In this document: in pieces, positions 8,111 to 15,623 of the stretch
Layout of the letters: each line of letters opens with the position of its first letter
Position numbering within the stretch: position 1 is the first letter of the stretch
NCBI GenBank assembly: GCA_009774175.1
Contig: VSNG01000025.1
Span: forward strand, 1 to 58,536
Source of the DNA: Lachnospiraceae bacterium
GTDB lineage: Bacteria; Bacillota; Clostridia; Lachnospirales; Lachnospiraceae
Length of the DNA: 58,536 nucleotides
Direction of reading: 5' to 3'
The notes under the pieces: model-generated
Database searches by the model: none
Told to the model about the DNA's origin: nothing
What the model saw: the letters and a program-made list of their open reading frames with translations, nothing else
Position numbers and translations under genes: made by a program

Positions 8111-9184
8111 CTAATCTCCGAAGCTGATACCCACCATCTTTGCTTCCTTCACAATGGTCGCATCAGGTGATACCATTTTCAGCTTGCCAGCCACTTCCTC
8201 CAGCGGAACCTTGACGATTTCCCTGTTCTTATAACCAACCATGAAGCCGTACTCGCCCTTCAAAATCAGCTTGCCGGCCTCTGCGCCGAGCCTGGTTGCA
8301 AATACCCTGTCATAAGGGCAGGGGCTTCCGCCGCGCTGCGTATGGCCGGGAACAGTAACGCGCACATCCATCCCGGTCTTTTTCATAATCTTATCCGCAA
8401 TTTCATAGGAAACCGACGGATACGGATAATCCTTCATCTTCTCCTTGAGTTCTTTCTTGGAAAGTTTCGCGTCTTCCTTGGAGATCGCGCCCTCCGCCAC
8501 CGCCATGATGGTAAAGCGGGAACCTCTCTCCCTGCGCCCGTCAATGGCTTTCACAATACTGTTTATATCGTAAGGAATCTCCGGGATCAGAATAATATCC
8601 GCGCCGCCCGCAATCCCGGCATTTAACGTCAGCCAACCAACCTTATGTCCCATAACTTCCACGATAAAGATACGTCCATGAGAGGAAGCCGTTGTGTGAA
8701 TGCAGTCAATACAGTCCGTTGCAATGTTCACCGCGCTCTGGAAACCGAAGGTCATATCCGTCCCCCACAGATCATTGTCTATTGTCTTGGGAAGTGTGAT
8801 GACATTCAGCCCCTCCTCGCGCAGCATGTTAGCCGTCTTGTGCGTACCGTTGCCGCCCAGAATTACCATGCAGTCCAGTTTCAGTTTATGATAATTCTGT
8901 TTCATCGCCTCTACTTTGTCCAGCCCGTTCTCGTCAGGCTCCCGCATCAGCTTAAAGGGCGTTCTGGAGCTTCCGAGTATGGTGCCGCCTTTTGTCAAAA
9001 TGCCCGCGAAATCATGTCCTGTCAGAATACGGAAATCCCCGTAAATCATTCCCTTATAACCATCCAGAAAACCATAAATCTCCACATCCTCACTGCTGCA
9101 CGAAAGGCATTTCACCACGCCTCTCATTGCCGCGTTCAAGGCCTGACAATCACCGCCGCTGGTCAACATTCCAATTCTTTTCAT
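8111..9184 (-). CDS. pfkA: 6-phosphofructokinase, probably ATP-dependent
   Basis: Phosphorylates fructose 6-phosphate to fructose 1,6-bisphosphate. Key blocks are GMLTSGGDCQALNAAMRG (phosphoryl donor loop), ILGGNGTHKTA at about 109-117, PKTIDND at 132-138 (catalytic base Asp) and HTQRGGSPCPYDR. By family knowledge, Gly at the second discriminator (GNG) favours ATP, while Lys in PKTIDND is found in PPi enzymes and in the mixed group III ATP enzymes; here both occur, with Asn where E. coli has Asp103. ATP use is therefore likely but not certain. An AAGGAGG site precedes the ATG, and a promoter is seen at 9251-9279. The gene heads an operon with dnaX, ybaB, recR and galM. Confidence 0.93.
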   Translation of the reverse strand: MKRIGMLTSGGDCQALNAAMRGVVKCLSCSSEDVEIYGFLDGYKGMIYGDFRILTGHDFAGILTKGGTILGSSRTPFKLMREPDENGLDKVEAMKQNYHKLKLDCMVILGGNGTHKTANMLREEGLNVITLPKTIDNDLWGTDMTFGFQSAVNIATDCIDCIHTTASSHGRIFIVEVMGHKVGWLTLNAGIAGGADIILIPEIPYDINSIVKAIDGRRERGSRFTIMAVAEGAISKEDAKLSKKELKEKMKDYPYPSVSYEIADKIMKKTGMDVRVTVPGHTQRGGSPCPYDRVFATRLGAEAGKLILKGEYGFMVGYKNREIVKVPLEEVAGKLKMVSPDATIVKEAKMVGISFGD

Positions 9185-9250
9185 TGCGCTTCCTCCTTAC
9201 TTACATTACACTTTTTGCCACACCAGAAAACCAAAACTTCTTCTTATACG

Positions 9251-9279
9251 ATTATATCTTATTTTCAGTTTCATCACAA
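9251..9279 (-). promoter_or_regulatory. Sigma-A-type promoter for pfkA operon
   Basis: On the minus strand TTGTGA (9274-9279) and TATAAT (9251-9256) are separated by exactly 17 bases. The predicted start lies about 60 bases before the pfkA ATG. Confidence 0.65.
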
Positions 9280-9287
9280 CTTTTATT

Positions 9288-9839
9288 TCAATCGCCGGCT
9301 CCTTGGTCCCCATCATTTTTTCCCGCTTCAAAAAGGCTGCCCTCCCCTGCCAAAGCCGCCCTGCGCATTTGCTTTTCCAGCTTATTTCTCTCCCGCAATT
9401 CCACAAAAAAAGCCTTGAGAACAGCCTGGCATTCCTCCTCCAAAATTCCCCTCTGTACGATCACCTGATGATTAAACTCCGTCATTTCCAGTATATTCAA
9501 AATAGAACCGCCGCAGCCCGCCTTTGGGTTCATGGCGCCTATGACGGCTCTGGTGATTCTGGCCTGCACTATCGCCCCGGCACACATCTGGCAGGGTTCC
9601 AGTGTAACATAAAGAGTGCATTCTTCCAGCCGCCAGTCCTTCATCACGCGGCTTGCTTTATTGATCGCGGTGATCTCCGCATGGGCCAGTGTGTTTTTAT
9701 CCGTATTACGACGGTTATAACCTCTGCCGATAATCTTATCCTGATATACGATCACGCAGCCGATCGGCACCTCGCCTAAAGCGTACGCCTTTTTCGCCTG
9801 CTTTAAGGCTTCCTTCATGTACTTTTCGTCCTGTGTCAT
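9288..9839 (-). CDS. tadA: tRNA-specific adenosine deaminase TadA
   Basis: Deaminates A34 to inosine in tRNA-Arg(ACG). The zinc and proton-shuttle motif HAE is at 53-55 and the second zinc motif PCQMC at 82-86 (C83, C86), both diagnostic of the CMP/dCMP deaminase fold. The body up to about residue 150 has the normal length; about 30 extra residues (KLEKQMRRAALAGEGSLF onward) form an unusual charged tail. A TG-extended TATAAT on the minus strand near 9941-9949 may be its promoter. In Bacillus tadA adjoins the SRP RNA and dnaX; the same neighbourhood is seen here with the RNA genes on the opposite strand. Confidence 0.95.
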   Translation of the reverse strand: MTQDEKYMKEALKQAKKAYALGEVPIGCVIVYQDKIIGRGYNRRNTDKNTLAHAEITAINKASRVMKDWRLEECTLYVTLEPCQMCAGAIVQARITRAVIGAMNPKAGCGGSILNILEMTEFNHQVIVQRGILEEECQAVLKAFFVELRERNKLEKQMRRAALAGEGSLFEAGKNDGDQGAGD

Positions 9840-9985
9840 GCCACCCTCCAGCCGGAATCATCTCACAGATGCCGTAATTCTTCGTAATGCCAAAAAAATA
9901 CACAGTAATTCCTGTGCCGCAAACTACTGAACCCGCGTCTATTATATCAAAAATCATGTCGAATAGAAAGACTTGAATAAAACAG

Positions 9986-10014
9986 TGGACAATCACCGTA
10001 TTATCACTTATAAT
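9986..10014 (+). promoter_or_regulatory. Promoter for tRNA-Ser and SRP RNA
   Basis: TGGACA (9986-9991) and TATAAT (10009-10014) are spaced by 17 bases. The predicted start is about five bases before the mature tRNA. Confidence 0.7.
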
Positions 10015-10025
10015 CTAATTCGTAT

Positions 10026-10111
10026 GGAGACGTATCGAAGTGGTCATAACGGGGCGCACTCGAAATGCGTTAGCCCTCCGGGGCACGAGGGTTCGAATCC
10101 CTCCGTCTCCG
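10026..10111 (+). tRNA. tRNA-Ser (anticodon CGA)
   Basis: The acceptor arms GGAGACG and CGTCTCC pair fully, with G as discriminator. The anticodon stem CGCA/TGCG encloses the loop CTCGAAA with anticodon CGA at 10061-10063, reading UCG. A long variable arm (TTAGCCCTCCGGGGCA) marks a class II serine tRNA, and the T loop is GTTCGAATC. CCA is not encoded. It precedes the SRP RNA by two bases and may share its transcript. Confidence 0.96.
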
Positions 10112-10113
10112 CT

Positions 10114-10380
10114 ACCGTGCAGCCGGGGCGTTAGCGGTGCCCTGTACCCACAATCCGCTCCAGTGGGGGTGATGCTTTATCGAGGGCCTTCGCTTGCGTA
10201 GCTGCCCTTTATAAGTGGCGTTGAAGTTTGGGTCTTACGCAATGAGAATCCATGAACCGTGTCAGGGTGGGAACACAGCAGCACTAAGTGGAACCTTTCA
10301 TGTGCCGTGAGGGTGCCTGGCGGAGTTAACTGTAAAGGTAACGTACATGGGTTTCGGTTCGACATAAAGCGCACGGTTTT
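10114..10380 (+). ncRNA. ffs: Signal recognition particle RNA, large Gram-positive type
   Basis: The 5' ACCGTGC (10114-10120) pairs with GCACGGT (10371-10377), closing a long rod-shaped RNA that ends in a T-run. The conserved helix 8 tip is at 10261-10282, with GTCAGG, a GGGAA-type tetraloop region and GCAGC, which is where Ffh binds. The Alu-domain half contains GCGTTAGCGGTGCCC. This scaffold carries the co-translational targeting particle. Position next to a serine tRNA and tadA/dnaX matches the Firmicute neighbourhood of scr. Confidence 0.93.
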
Positions 10381-10500
10381 GAATGTTTAACTTTTGTCGC
10401 CGCAGTCTCTTTTTCTGTCGCGGCAGTCGCCAAAATGCCAGGCCAACCCATGGTTGACTTCAAACAAATCATTTGGCTCGTTGCCGACGGGAATGAACAC

Positions 10501-11436
10501 ATGACAAATCAGAATATTTGCGAATACGACATTCTGTCGGAGCTCTCAGACTGTACGCTCTGCCCGAGAGAATGCCATGTCAACAGAAACGCCGGCGAAA
10601 TCGGATACTGCGGACAAACAGCAGCGCTCACAGCTGCAAGAGCCGCCCTTCATTTCTGGGAGGAGCCCTGCCTGTCCGGCACGAACGGTTCCGGCGCTGT
10701 TTTTTTCAGCGGCTGCAATCTGCGCTGTGTCTATTGTCAGAATCACGCAATCGCAGGCGGTTTTTGCGGACGGGAAATCACCCTGTCCCGTCTTTGTGAT
10801 ATCTTTCTGGAATTACAGGAAAAAGGCGCGCACAATCTGAATCTGGTCACGCCTACTCATTTTGTCCCCCAAATCATAGCCGCATTAAAAGCAGCAAAAA
10901 AACAGGGACTTTCCATCCCCGTCGTCTACAATACCTCCGCCTATGAAAAAACAGCCACCCTGAAAAAGCTGGAAGGGCTTGTGGACATTTATCTGCCCGA
11001 TCTCAAATACCGCGACTGCCTTTTAAGCAAACGTTATTCCCATGCGCCCGATTATTTTGAGGCTGCCGCACCTGCCATTGCCGAAATGGTCCGTCAGGTT
11101 GGCGCGCCTGTTTTTGAGGACGGCGAAAACACCCTTATGAAAAAGGGGGTTATCGTCCGCCATCTGCTTTTACCCGGTTGTGAAAAGGACACCCGCCGTA
11201 TTCTGCGTTTTCTTCACCAAACCTACAAAAATGACATATATGTCAGTATAATGAACCAGTATACTCCGCTTGCGCAGGTAAAAAGCATTCCCGAGCTGGA
11301 TCGCAAAATTTCTCCCTTAGAATATGAAAAAATTATAGATTACGCTATTTCCATCGGCATTGAAAACGGCTTCATTCAGGAAGGAGAAACCGCCTCGGAA
11401 AGCTTTATCCCCGCCTTTGACTGCGAAGGTATCTAA
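10501..11436 (+). CDS. Radical SAM protein, PflX-like (pyruvate formate-lyase activase-related)
   Basis: The cluster motif CNLRCVYC, preceded by FSGCN, is the CxxxCxxC site that binds the radical SAM 4Fe-4S cluster. Upstream are extra cysteines (CTLCPRECHVNR and GYCGQ) of the COG1313/PflX group, which may bind a second metal or cluster. The C-terminal part has VRHLLLPGC and SIMNQYTP, also usual in this group. Its substrate is not established. The frame extends to 10435, but the ATG at 10501, with GGGAA about nine bases upstream, gives a normal family N-terminus. It is a single plus-strand gene converging on the DUF6128-like gene. Confidence 0.85.
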   Translation: MTNQNICEYDILSELSDCTLCPRECHVNRNAGEIGYCGQTAALTAARAALHFWEEPCLSGTNGSGAVFFSGCNLRCVYCQNHAIAGGFCGREITLSRLCDIFLELQEKGAHNLNLVTPTHFVPQIIAALKAAKKQGLSIPVVYNTSAYEKTATLKKLEGLVDIYLPDLKYRDCLLSKRYSHAPDYFEAAAPAIAEMVRQVGAPVFEDGENTLMKKGVIVRHLLLPGCEKDTRRILRFLHQTYKNDIYVSIMNQYTPLAQVKSIPELDRKISPLEYEKIIDYAISIGIENGFIQEGETASESFIPAFDCEGI

Positions 11437-11447
11437 ACATATTTCGG

Positions 11448-11469
11448 CTTGCCTGCACAGGCAGGCAAG
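11448..11469. terminator. Hairpin between convergent genes
   Basis: CTTGCCTGC and GCAGGCAAG form a perfect 9-bp stem with a four-base loop just after the radical SAM stop codon. There is no clear T-run on either side, so termination is possible but not certain. Confidence 0.45.
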
Positions 11470-11476
11470 ACCCCTG

Positions 11477-12550
11477 TCACAGCTCCACTCGTCTCAGGTA
11501 ATATCCAAATTCACCTGCCCTGGGCCCGCCGCCTCCATGCTGTCCATTCTCACCGCCAATACGCTCGAATGCCTCAAAGCCGAACATCAGCGCCACCATT
11601 TTTTCCCTCTCATAAAAAACACCCGGCACACCCAGATAATATTCCTCCCCCTCTTTTCCCAAAATCATATGGCGGTAATTATAAAATCCGTGCAAAAGAA
11701 AACTGTTATTTACCAGATGCTGATATTTTGAAGATAAAATAAGGAAATCTTTTGGCTCAAGCTTCACATACACCCTCTCGTCGCCATAAGGGTGAATGCG
11801 TTCATATGTATCCAAAATCTGCTCCCATTTATCTTCTTTCAGCCCTTCCATGGGCGGCATGGACATCGACGGCCTCTCATTCCCCCGCACCCGTCCTGCT
11901 GTAGTCGTCTCCTGTGACACAACAGTTTCCCGTGGGCTCGGCCGTTCAACAGCGATATACTCCACCCGTCTGTTTTGCCGCCCGGATTCCCTCTCCCGTG
12001 AAGCCTGCTCCATAATTCTTGCCGGCTCTGCATTTTCCGCCCGTCTTTGCGAATACGAATCCCCTTCTGCGCGCTCCGTCTCTTCTCCAGAAATCCGTTC
12101 CCCCTCTGCGCGTTCCGTCTCTTTTTCGGAGGGCCGCTCCCTTTCTGTGCGCTCCGTCTCTTCTGCAGAGGGCCGTTCCCCTTCTGCACGCTCCGTCTCC
12201 TCTGCAGAGGGCCGTTCTTCCCTCAAAACGGGTCCCGCCGCCTTGCCTGCACCTTCAATCAAATAACCGCCCGGCAGCATGATTTGCAGCATGATCTGTT
12301 CCAGCGACTCCTCTTCTTTCTTTTCCCATTGGCCGCTGCCATCCCTCACTGCAATGCCATCCACTTCCTTCCAGTCCGTTCCGCAATAATAGCGCACCGG
12401 GAATCTGCCGCTTATGGAACGAGGCGCATTCTTCACGGTAAGAGACAGACTGCCTTCCCTGTCTCTTTTTTCCACTTTAAGAAACCCTGCATTTCCCAGA
12501 CGATTTCCATTTTTATACAAACTCATATATACGATTTCTTTTTGATACAT
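11477..12550 (-). CDS. DUF6128-like protein with a 13-residue charged repeat
   Basis: The first ~110 residues form a beta-rich domain beginning YMSLYKNGNRLGNAGFLKVEK, and the last ~120 (EDKWEQILDTYERIHPYGD to YYLRRVEL) form a conserved globular domain. This resembles the DUF6128 proteins of Clostridia; function unknown. Between them residues 112-163 are four copies of a 13-residue unit (ERPSAEETERAEG and variants), followed by more charged sequence. No signal peptide or membrane segment is seen, so it is probably cytoplasmic. It has its own unit, downstream of the terminator at 12619. Sure about the coding frame, less about the family name. Confidence 0.7.
   Translation of the reverse strand: MYQKEIVYMSLYKNGNRLGNAGFLKVEKRDREGSLSLTVKNAPRSISGRFPVRYYCGTDWKEVDGIAVRDGSGQWEKKEEESLEQIMLQIMLPGGYLIEGAGKAAGPVLREERPSAEETERAEGERPSAEETERTERERPSEKETERAEGERISGEETERAEGDSYSQRRAENAEPARIMEQASRERESGRQNRRVEYIAVERPSPRETVVSQETTTAGRVRGNERPSMSMPPMEGLKEDKWEQILDTYERIHPYGDERVYVKLEPKDFLILSSKYQHLVNNSFLLHGFYNYRHMILGKEGEEYYLGVPGVFYEREKMVALMFGFEAFERIGGENGQHGGGGPRAGEFGYYLRRVEL
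12062..12217 (-). repeat. Four tandem 39-base repeats inside the DUF6128-like gene
   Basis: Four in-frame copies encode ERPSAEETERAEG, ERPSAEETERTER, ERPSEKETERAEG and ERISGEETERAEG. The copies differ at a few bases each, so this is an old but expandable minisatellite. Copy-number change would alter linker length without frameshift. Confidence 0.85.
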
Positions 12551-12618
12551 AGTCGCACCATGCCTTTCTATCTATCTATATGCGGGCCTGACACAAAATA
12601 TGTATACTTTTTTTGGCA

Positions 12619-12647
12619 TAAAAAACCCGGGACACAATCGTCCCGGA
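12619..12647 (-). terminator. Rho-independent terminator
   Basis: On the minus strand CCGGGAC and GTCCCGG form a stem with a six-base loop, followed by a run of T. It is about 150 bases past the regulator stop codon, beyond a palindromic spacer. Confidence 0.85.
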
Positions 12648-12650
12648 TTT

Positions 12651-12800
12651 CACACCGCTCGCCGTTATCGCATCGTGCATAAGCAGAAGTTCGTAATGCT
12701 TCGCATTCCTCGCTTCACGTTGCTCGCCGTAAGTCGGCAGGAGCAGGCCTGCATGAAAGCACGCGTCCTGACTCTGCCTCCTTCCGGCTCTGCTTATGCG
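12651..12800. repeat. REP-like palindromic intergenic element
   Basis: GCATAAGCAGA at about 12674 pairs with TCTGCTTATGC near 12786-12799, enclosing a GC-rich interior with further short inverted stretches. It fills the gap between the regulator stop and its terminator. No ORF or RNA family is recognisable. Confidence 0.4.
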
Positions 12801-13889
12801 CTAATATTCCAACGAATCCAGATATCGCATGTAATTGACTACCATGAGGGCAATTTTAAAGGTCAGGGCATCGTCGAAAACGCGGATATCCAGTCCCGTA
12901 CTTTTCTGTAACTTCTCAATCCGATACACCAATGTGTTGCGGTGTACGAAAAGCTGTCTTGACGTTTCAGATACGTTAAGATTATTTTCAAAAAACTTGT
13001 TAATAGTCGTCAGCGTTTCTTCGTCCAGCTCCGCGGGTACATTTGAACCGAAAATTTCATCAATGAAAAGCCGGCAAAGATTAATGGGAAGCTGATAAAT
13101 CAATCTGCCGATCCCCAGGGTATTATACGCCGAAACTTTTTTCTCCGCATAAAAGATCTTACCTACATCAAGCGCCATCTTGGCCTCCTTGTAGGATTTC
13201 GACACTTCCTTGAGCTCTTCCACAATCGTCCCGTAAGCCACGCGCACATTGAGCATTGCTTCCGTATTCATCATGTCAACAATCGTATCAGCAATCTGCT
13301 CCAGCCGCTCATATTCATCATCAGGAGCAAGAGCCTTAATCAGAATCGCATTGCTTTCATCCACTGCTGTAATATAGTCTCCGACCTGCGAGCTGAACAT
13401 ACCGTTCAGAAGCTCCATCGCCGTACTGTCCTTCTCTTTGTCTGTCTCGATCAGAAATACAGCGCGGGGAACGGCCGCCTCAATATGCAGCTTTCTGGCA
13501 CGGTTATAGATATCTACCAGAAGCATATTATCCAGCAGGAGATTCTGAAAGAAATTATTACGGTCGTAACGCTCCTTATAGGCAATGATCAAATGCTGTA
13601 ACTGACTGACCGCAATCCTGCCGATCATATAGGTGTCTTCGTTACCGCCCTTTGCATCCAGCACAAAAAGCACTGTCTCTTCATCCAAAACCTTAAGCAG
13701 ATGATGAGGCCCGATAACCTGACTGTCGGCGGGAGAATCAACAAATCCCGTAATCAGCGACGAAGAGATATCTCCCGTCTCAAAAGTCGCCGCAATCTCC
13801 TTTCCCTCTAAATCCCATACGGCAAGATCAACCTTGGAAATGGCTCCAAGTTCCTCTATGCTGGCTTTGATAATTTGACTTGAAATCAT
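12801..13889 (-). CDS. CdaR/PucR-type transcriptional regulator
   Basis: The protein has an N-terminal sensory region (about 1-120), a central GGDEF-like degenerate domain (about 140-250), and a C-terminal PucR helix-turn-helix. In the latter TINKFFENNLNVSETSRQLFVHRNTLVYRIEKLQ is diagnostic. Proteins of this type activate genes for sugar acids or other carbon sources after ligand binding. The ATG follows CGGAGGG closely. It is downstream of the msmX-like gene but separated by a terminator, so it probably has its own promoter. Its target genes are not identifiable here; the neighbouring ATPase is a candidate. Confidence 0.85.
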   Translation of the reverse strand: MISSQIIKASIEELGAISKVDLAVWDLEGKEIAATFETGDISSSLITGFVDSPADSQVIGPHHLLKVLDEETVLFVLDAKGGNEDTYMIGRIAVSQLQHLIIAYKERYDRNNFFQNLLLDNMLLVDIYNRARKLHIEAAVPRAVFLIETDKEKDSTAMELLNGMFSSQVGDYITAVDESNAILIKALAPDDEYERLEQIADTIVDMMNTEAMLNVRVAYGTIVEELKEVSKSYKEAKMALDVGKIFYAEKKVSAYNTLGIGRLIYQLPINLCRLFIDEIFGSNVPAELDEETLTTINKFFENNLNVSETSRQLFVHRNTLVYRIEKLQKSTGLDIRVFDDALTFKIALMVVNYMRYLDSLEY

Positions 13890-13970
13890 ATAACCCTCCG
13901 TTACTCAGCAGTACACGCTCGTCTTCGTTTCACTTCATTTCGCGCACAGGTTTTTCTCACATTAGAAAGA

Positions 13971-13996
13971 GGGAGGGATGCATCAGCATCCCTCCC
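13971..13996 (-). terminator. Terminator after the msmX-like gene
   Basis: GGGAGGGATGC and GCATCCCTCCC form an 11-bp stem with a four-base loop, followed on the minus strand by TCTTTCT. It lies 16 bases past the stop codon. Confidence 0.8.
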
Positions 13997-14011
13997 CTAA
14001 AATCATTTTTC

Positions 14012-15121
14012 CTAGTTAGTGATGGTCTGCTCTGTCTCTTTGTCGAATACATGAATCTTCTCAACATCGAAAGCAAACTTAACTGTGTCGCCAGGTCTTG
14101 CCGTGGTACGGGAATCCACTCTTGCAGTAATCGGGAACTCAGCAAGATCAAAGTATAAGTAAACCTCTGCACCGAGCAGTTCGTAAACCTTAATGGTAGA
14201 TTCGAATACGCACTTAGCGGTCTCAATAAACATCTCGGAATCATATACGTCCTCAGGACGGATACCGAATGTTACGGTCTTTCCTGCGTAACCGCCGTCA
14301 ATCAGCTTCTTAGCCTTAGCCGGAGGAAGCGGAATGGTCTGGCCCGCTACTTTCAGGCTTGCGCTGTCACCGCTAACCTCAACGACAGCGTCAAGGAAGT
14401 TCATCTGCGGTGATCCCATGAATCCTGCTACAAACAGGTTCTGAGGCTTCTGATATAAGTTCTGAGGAGTATCAACCTGCTGTACCACGCCGTCCTTCAT
14501 AACAACGATTCTGGTACCAAGGGTCATAGCCTCTGTCTGGTCATGTGTTACATAGATGATGGTGGTGCCCAGTCTCTGATGCAGTTTAGAAATCTCAACA
14601 CGCATCTGAACACGAAGCTTCGCATCCAAGTTGGACAGCGGCTCATCCATCAGGAACACCTTGGGATTACGAACGATTGCACGTCCCATAGCCACACGCT
14701 GTCTCTGACCACCGGACAGAGCCTTCGGCTTACGATCAAGAAGAGCTGTCAGATCAAGGATCTTAGCTGCCTCTTTCACCATCTTGTCAATCTCATCCTT
14801 CGGAACTTTTCTCAGCTTAAGGCCGAATGCCATGTTGTCATACACAGACATATGAGGATACAGAGCGTAGTTCTGGAATACCATCGCGATATCTCTGTCC
14901 TTAGGCTCTACGTCGTTTACTACTCTGTCGCCGATCTTCAGCTCACCGGAAGAAATATCCTCCAGACCTGCGATCATACGAAGTGTGGTAGACTTACCGC
15001 AACCCGAAGGTCCTACAAAAATAATGAACTCCTGATCCGCAATTTCAAGATTGAAATCTTTTACTGCCTCGAATCCGTTAGGGTATACCTTGCAGACATT
15101 TTTTAAAGATAAACTTGCCAT
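14012..15121 (-). CDS. msmX: Sugar ABC transporter ATP-binding protein, MsmX/UgpC type
   Basis: Energises carbohydrate import at the cytoplasmic face of the membrane. It has Walker A GPSGCGKST near residue 37, the Q-loop in MVFQNYALYPHMSVYDN, signature LSGGQRQRVAMGRA, Walker B VFLMDEPLSNLD and the switch His in IYVTHDQTEAMTL. A C-terminal TOBE/MalK regulatory domain (about 235-369) follows. Such ATPases in Firmicutes often serve several permease pairs. The only CUT1 permeases in the window lack their own ATPase and lie at 18.6-20.5 kb, so it may serve them (inference). Start supported by GGAGG before the ATG. Confidence 0.93.
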   Translation of the reverse strand: MASLSLKNVCKVYPNGFEAVKDFNLEIADQEFIIFVGPSGCGKSTTLRMIAGLEDISSGELKIGDRVVNDVEPKDRDIAMVFQNYALYPHMSVYDNMAFGLKLRKVPKDEIDKMVKEAAKILDLTALLDRKPKALSGGQRQRVAMGRAIVRNPKVFLMDEPLSNLDAKLRVQMRVEISKLHQRLGTTIIYVTHDQTEAMTLGTRIVVMKDGVVQQVDTPQNLYQKPQNLFVAGFMGSPQMNFLDAVVEVSGDSASLKVAGQTIPLPPAKAKKLIDGGYAGKTVTFGIRPEDVYDSEMFIETAKCVFESTIKVYELLGAEVYLYFDLAEFPITARVDSRTTARPGDTVKFAFDVEKIHVFDKETEQTITN

Positions 15122-15407
15122 GATTGGACTGCCTCCTGATTTTAAAATTTTTGTTTTCTGCCAGCCTGAGAATAAACCGTCTCAGACACTTAATCTGTAA
15201 ATTAGTATAACGGACTTTCCCTCCCTTTGCTATACCACTATTCCACAAAGATTTTGTTCCTGATTGTAAATGTTGCTTACTTTATCCTGCTTTTTTTATC
15301 CCTCACGGCAAATTGCCTAAGAATGTACCGCCTTCCTGTACACATTGACCAAATTGTGTGTTTTCACACGAAATTGAGAAAATGTCCTGTATTCCCCGCC
15401 GGGTTAT

Positions 15408-15623
15408 CTACGCCGTCCGGCATCCTTTCACCTCATATCCCGCTTCAGTTACAGCCTCAGCAAGCTTCTCATCCGCAATATTGCTCTCCATTGTCACCCT
15501 CGCCGTCTTATCCTCAAGGCTGACCTCCACGGCGCTCACGCCCGCGATACCCTCCAGCGCCTTCTGTACATGGGCCTGACATTTTGCGCACATCATTCCT
15601 TCTACATCCAATACTTTTACCAT
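15408..15623 (-). CDS. copZ: Candidate internal ORF: free CopZ-like copper chaperone
   Basis: In frame with copA, the ATG at 15621-15623 is preceded on the minus strand by AAAGGAGAAC, a near-ideal ribosome binding site with nine bases of spacing. Translation from here would give a 71-residue HMA protein (MVKVLDVEGMMCAKCQAHVQ...) of normal CopZ size. CopZ hands Cu(I) to CopA and to the repressor. The purine-rich linker could be a fusion scar between formerly separate copA and copZ genes, with the site retained. Production as a separate protein is inferred, not shown. Confidence 0.45.
   Translation of the reverse strand: MVKVLDVEGMMCAKCQAHVQKALEGIAGVSAVEVSLEDKTARVTMESNIADEKLAEAVTEAGYEVKGCRTA

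Noticed and set aside
9736..9996. 86-codon minus-strand ORF overlapping the tadA start
   Set aside because: Overlaps the promoter and 5' end of tadA in another frame and has no protein-like pattern.
12062..12217. CRISPR array
   Set aside because: The repeats are contiguous with no spacers and are in frame within a gene.
15290..15400. Terminator of csoR-copA
   Set aside because: Short inverted repeats (GTGTG/CACAC, GGCAA/TTGCC) exist but no stem followed directly by a T-run could be defined with confidence.
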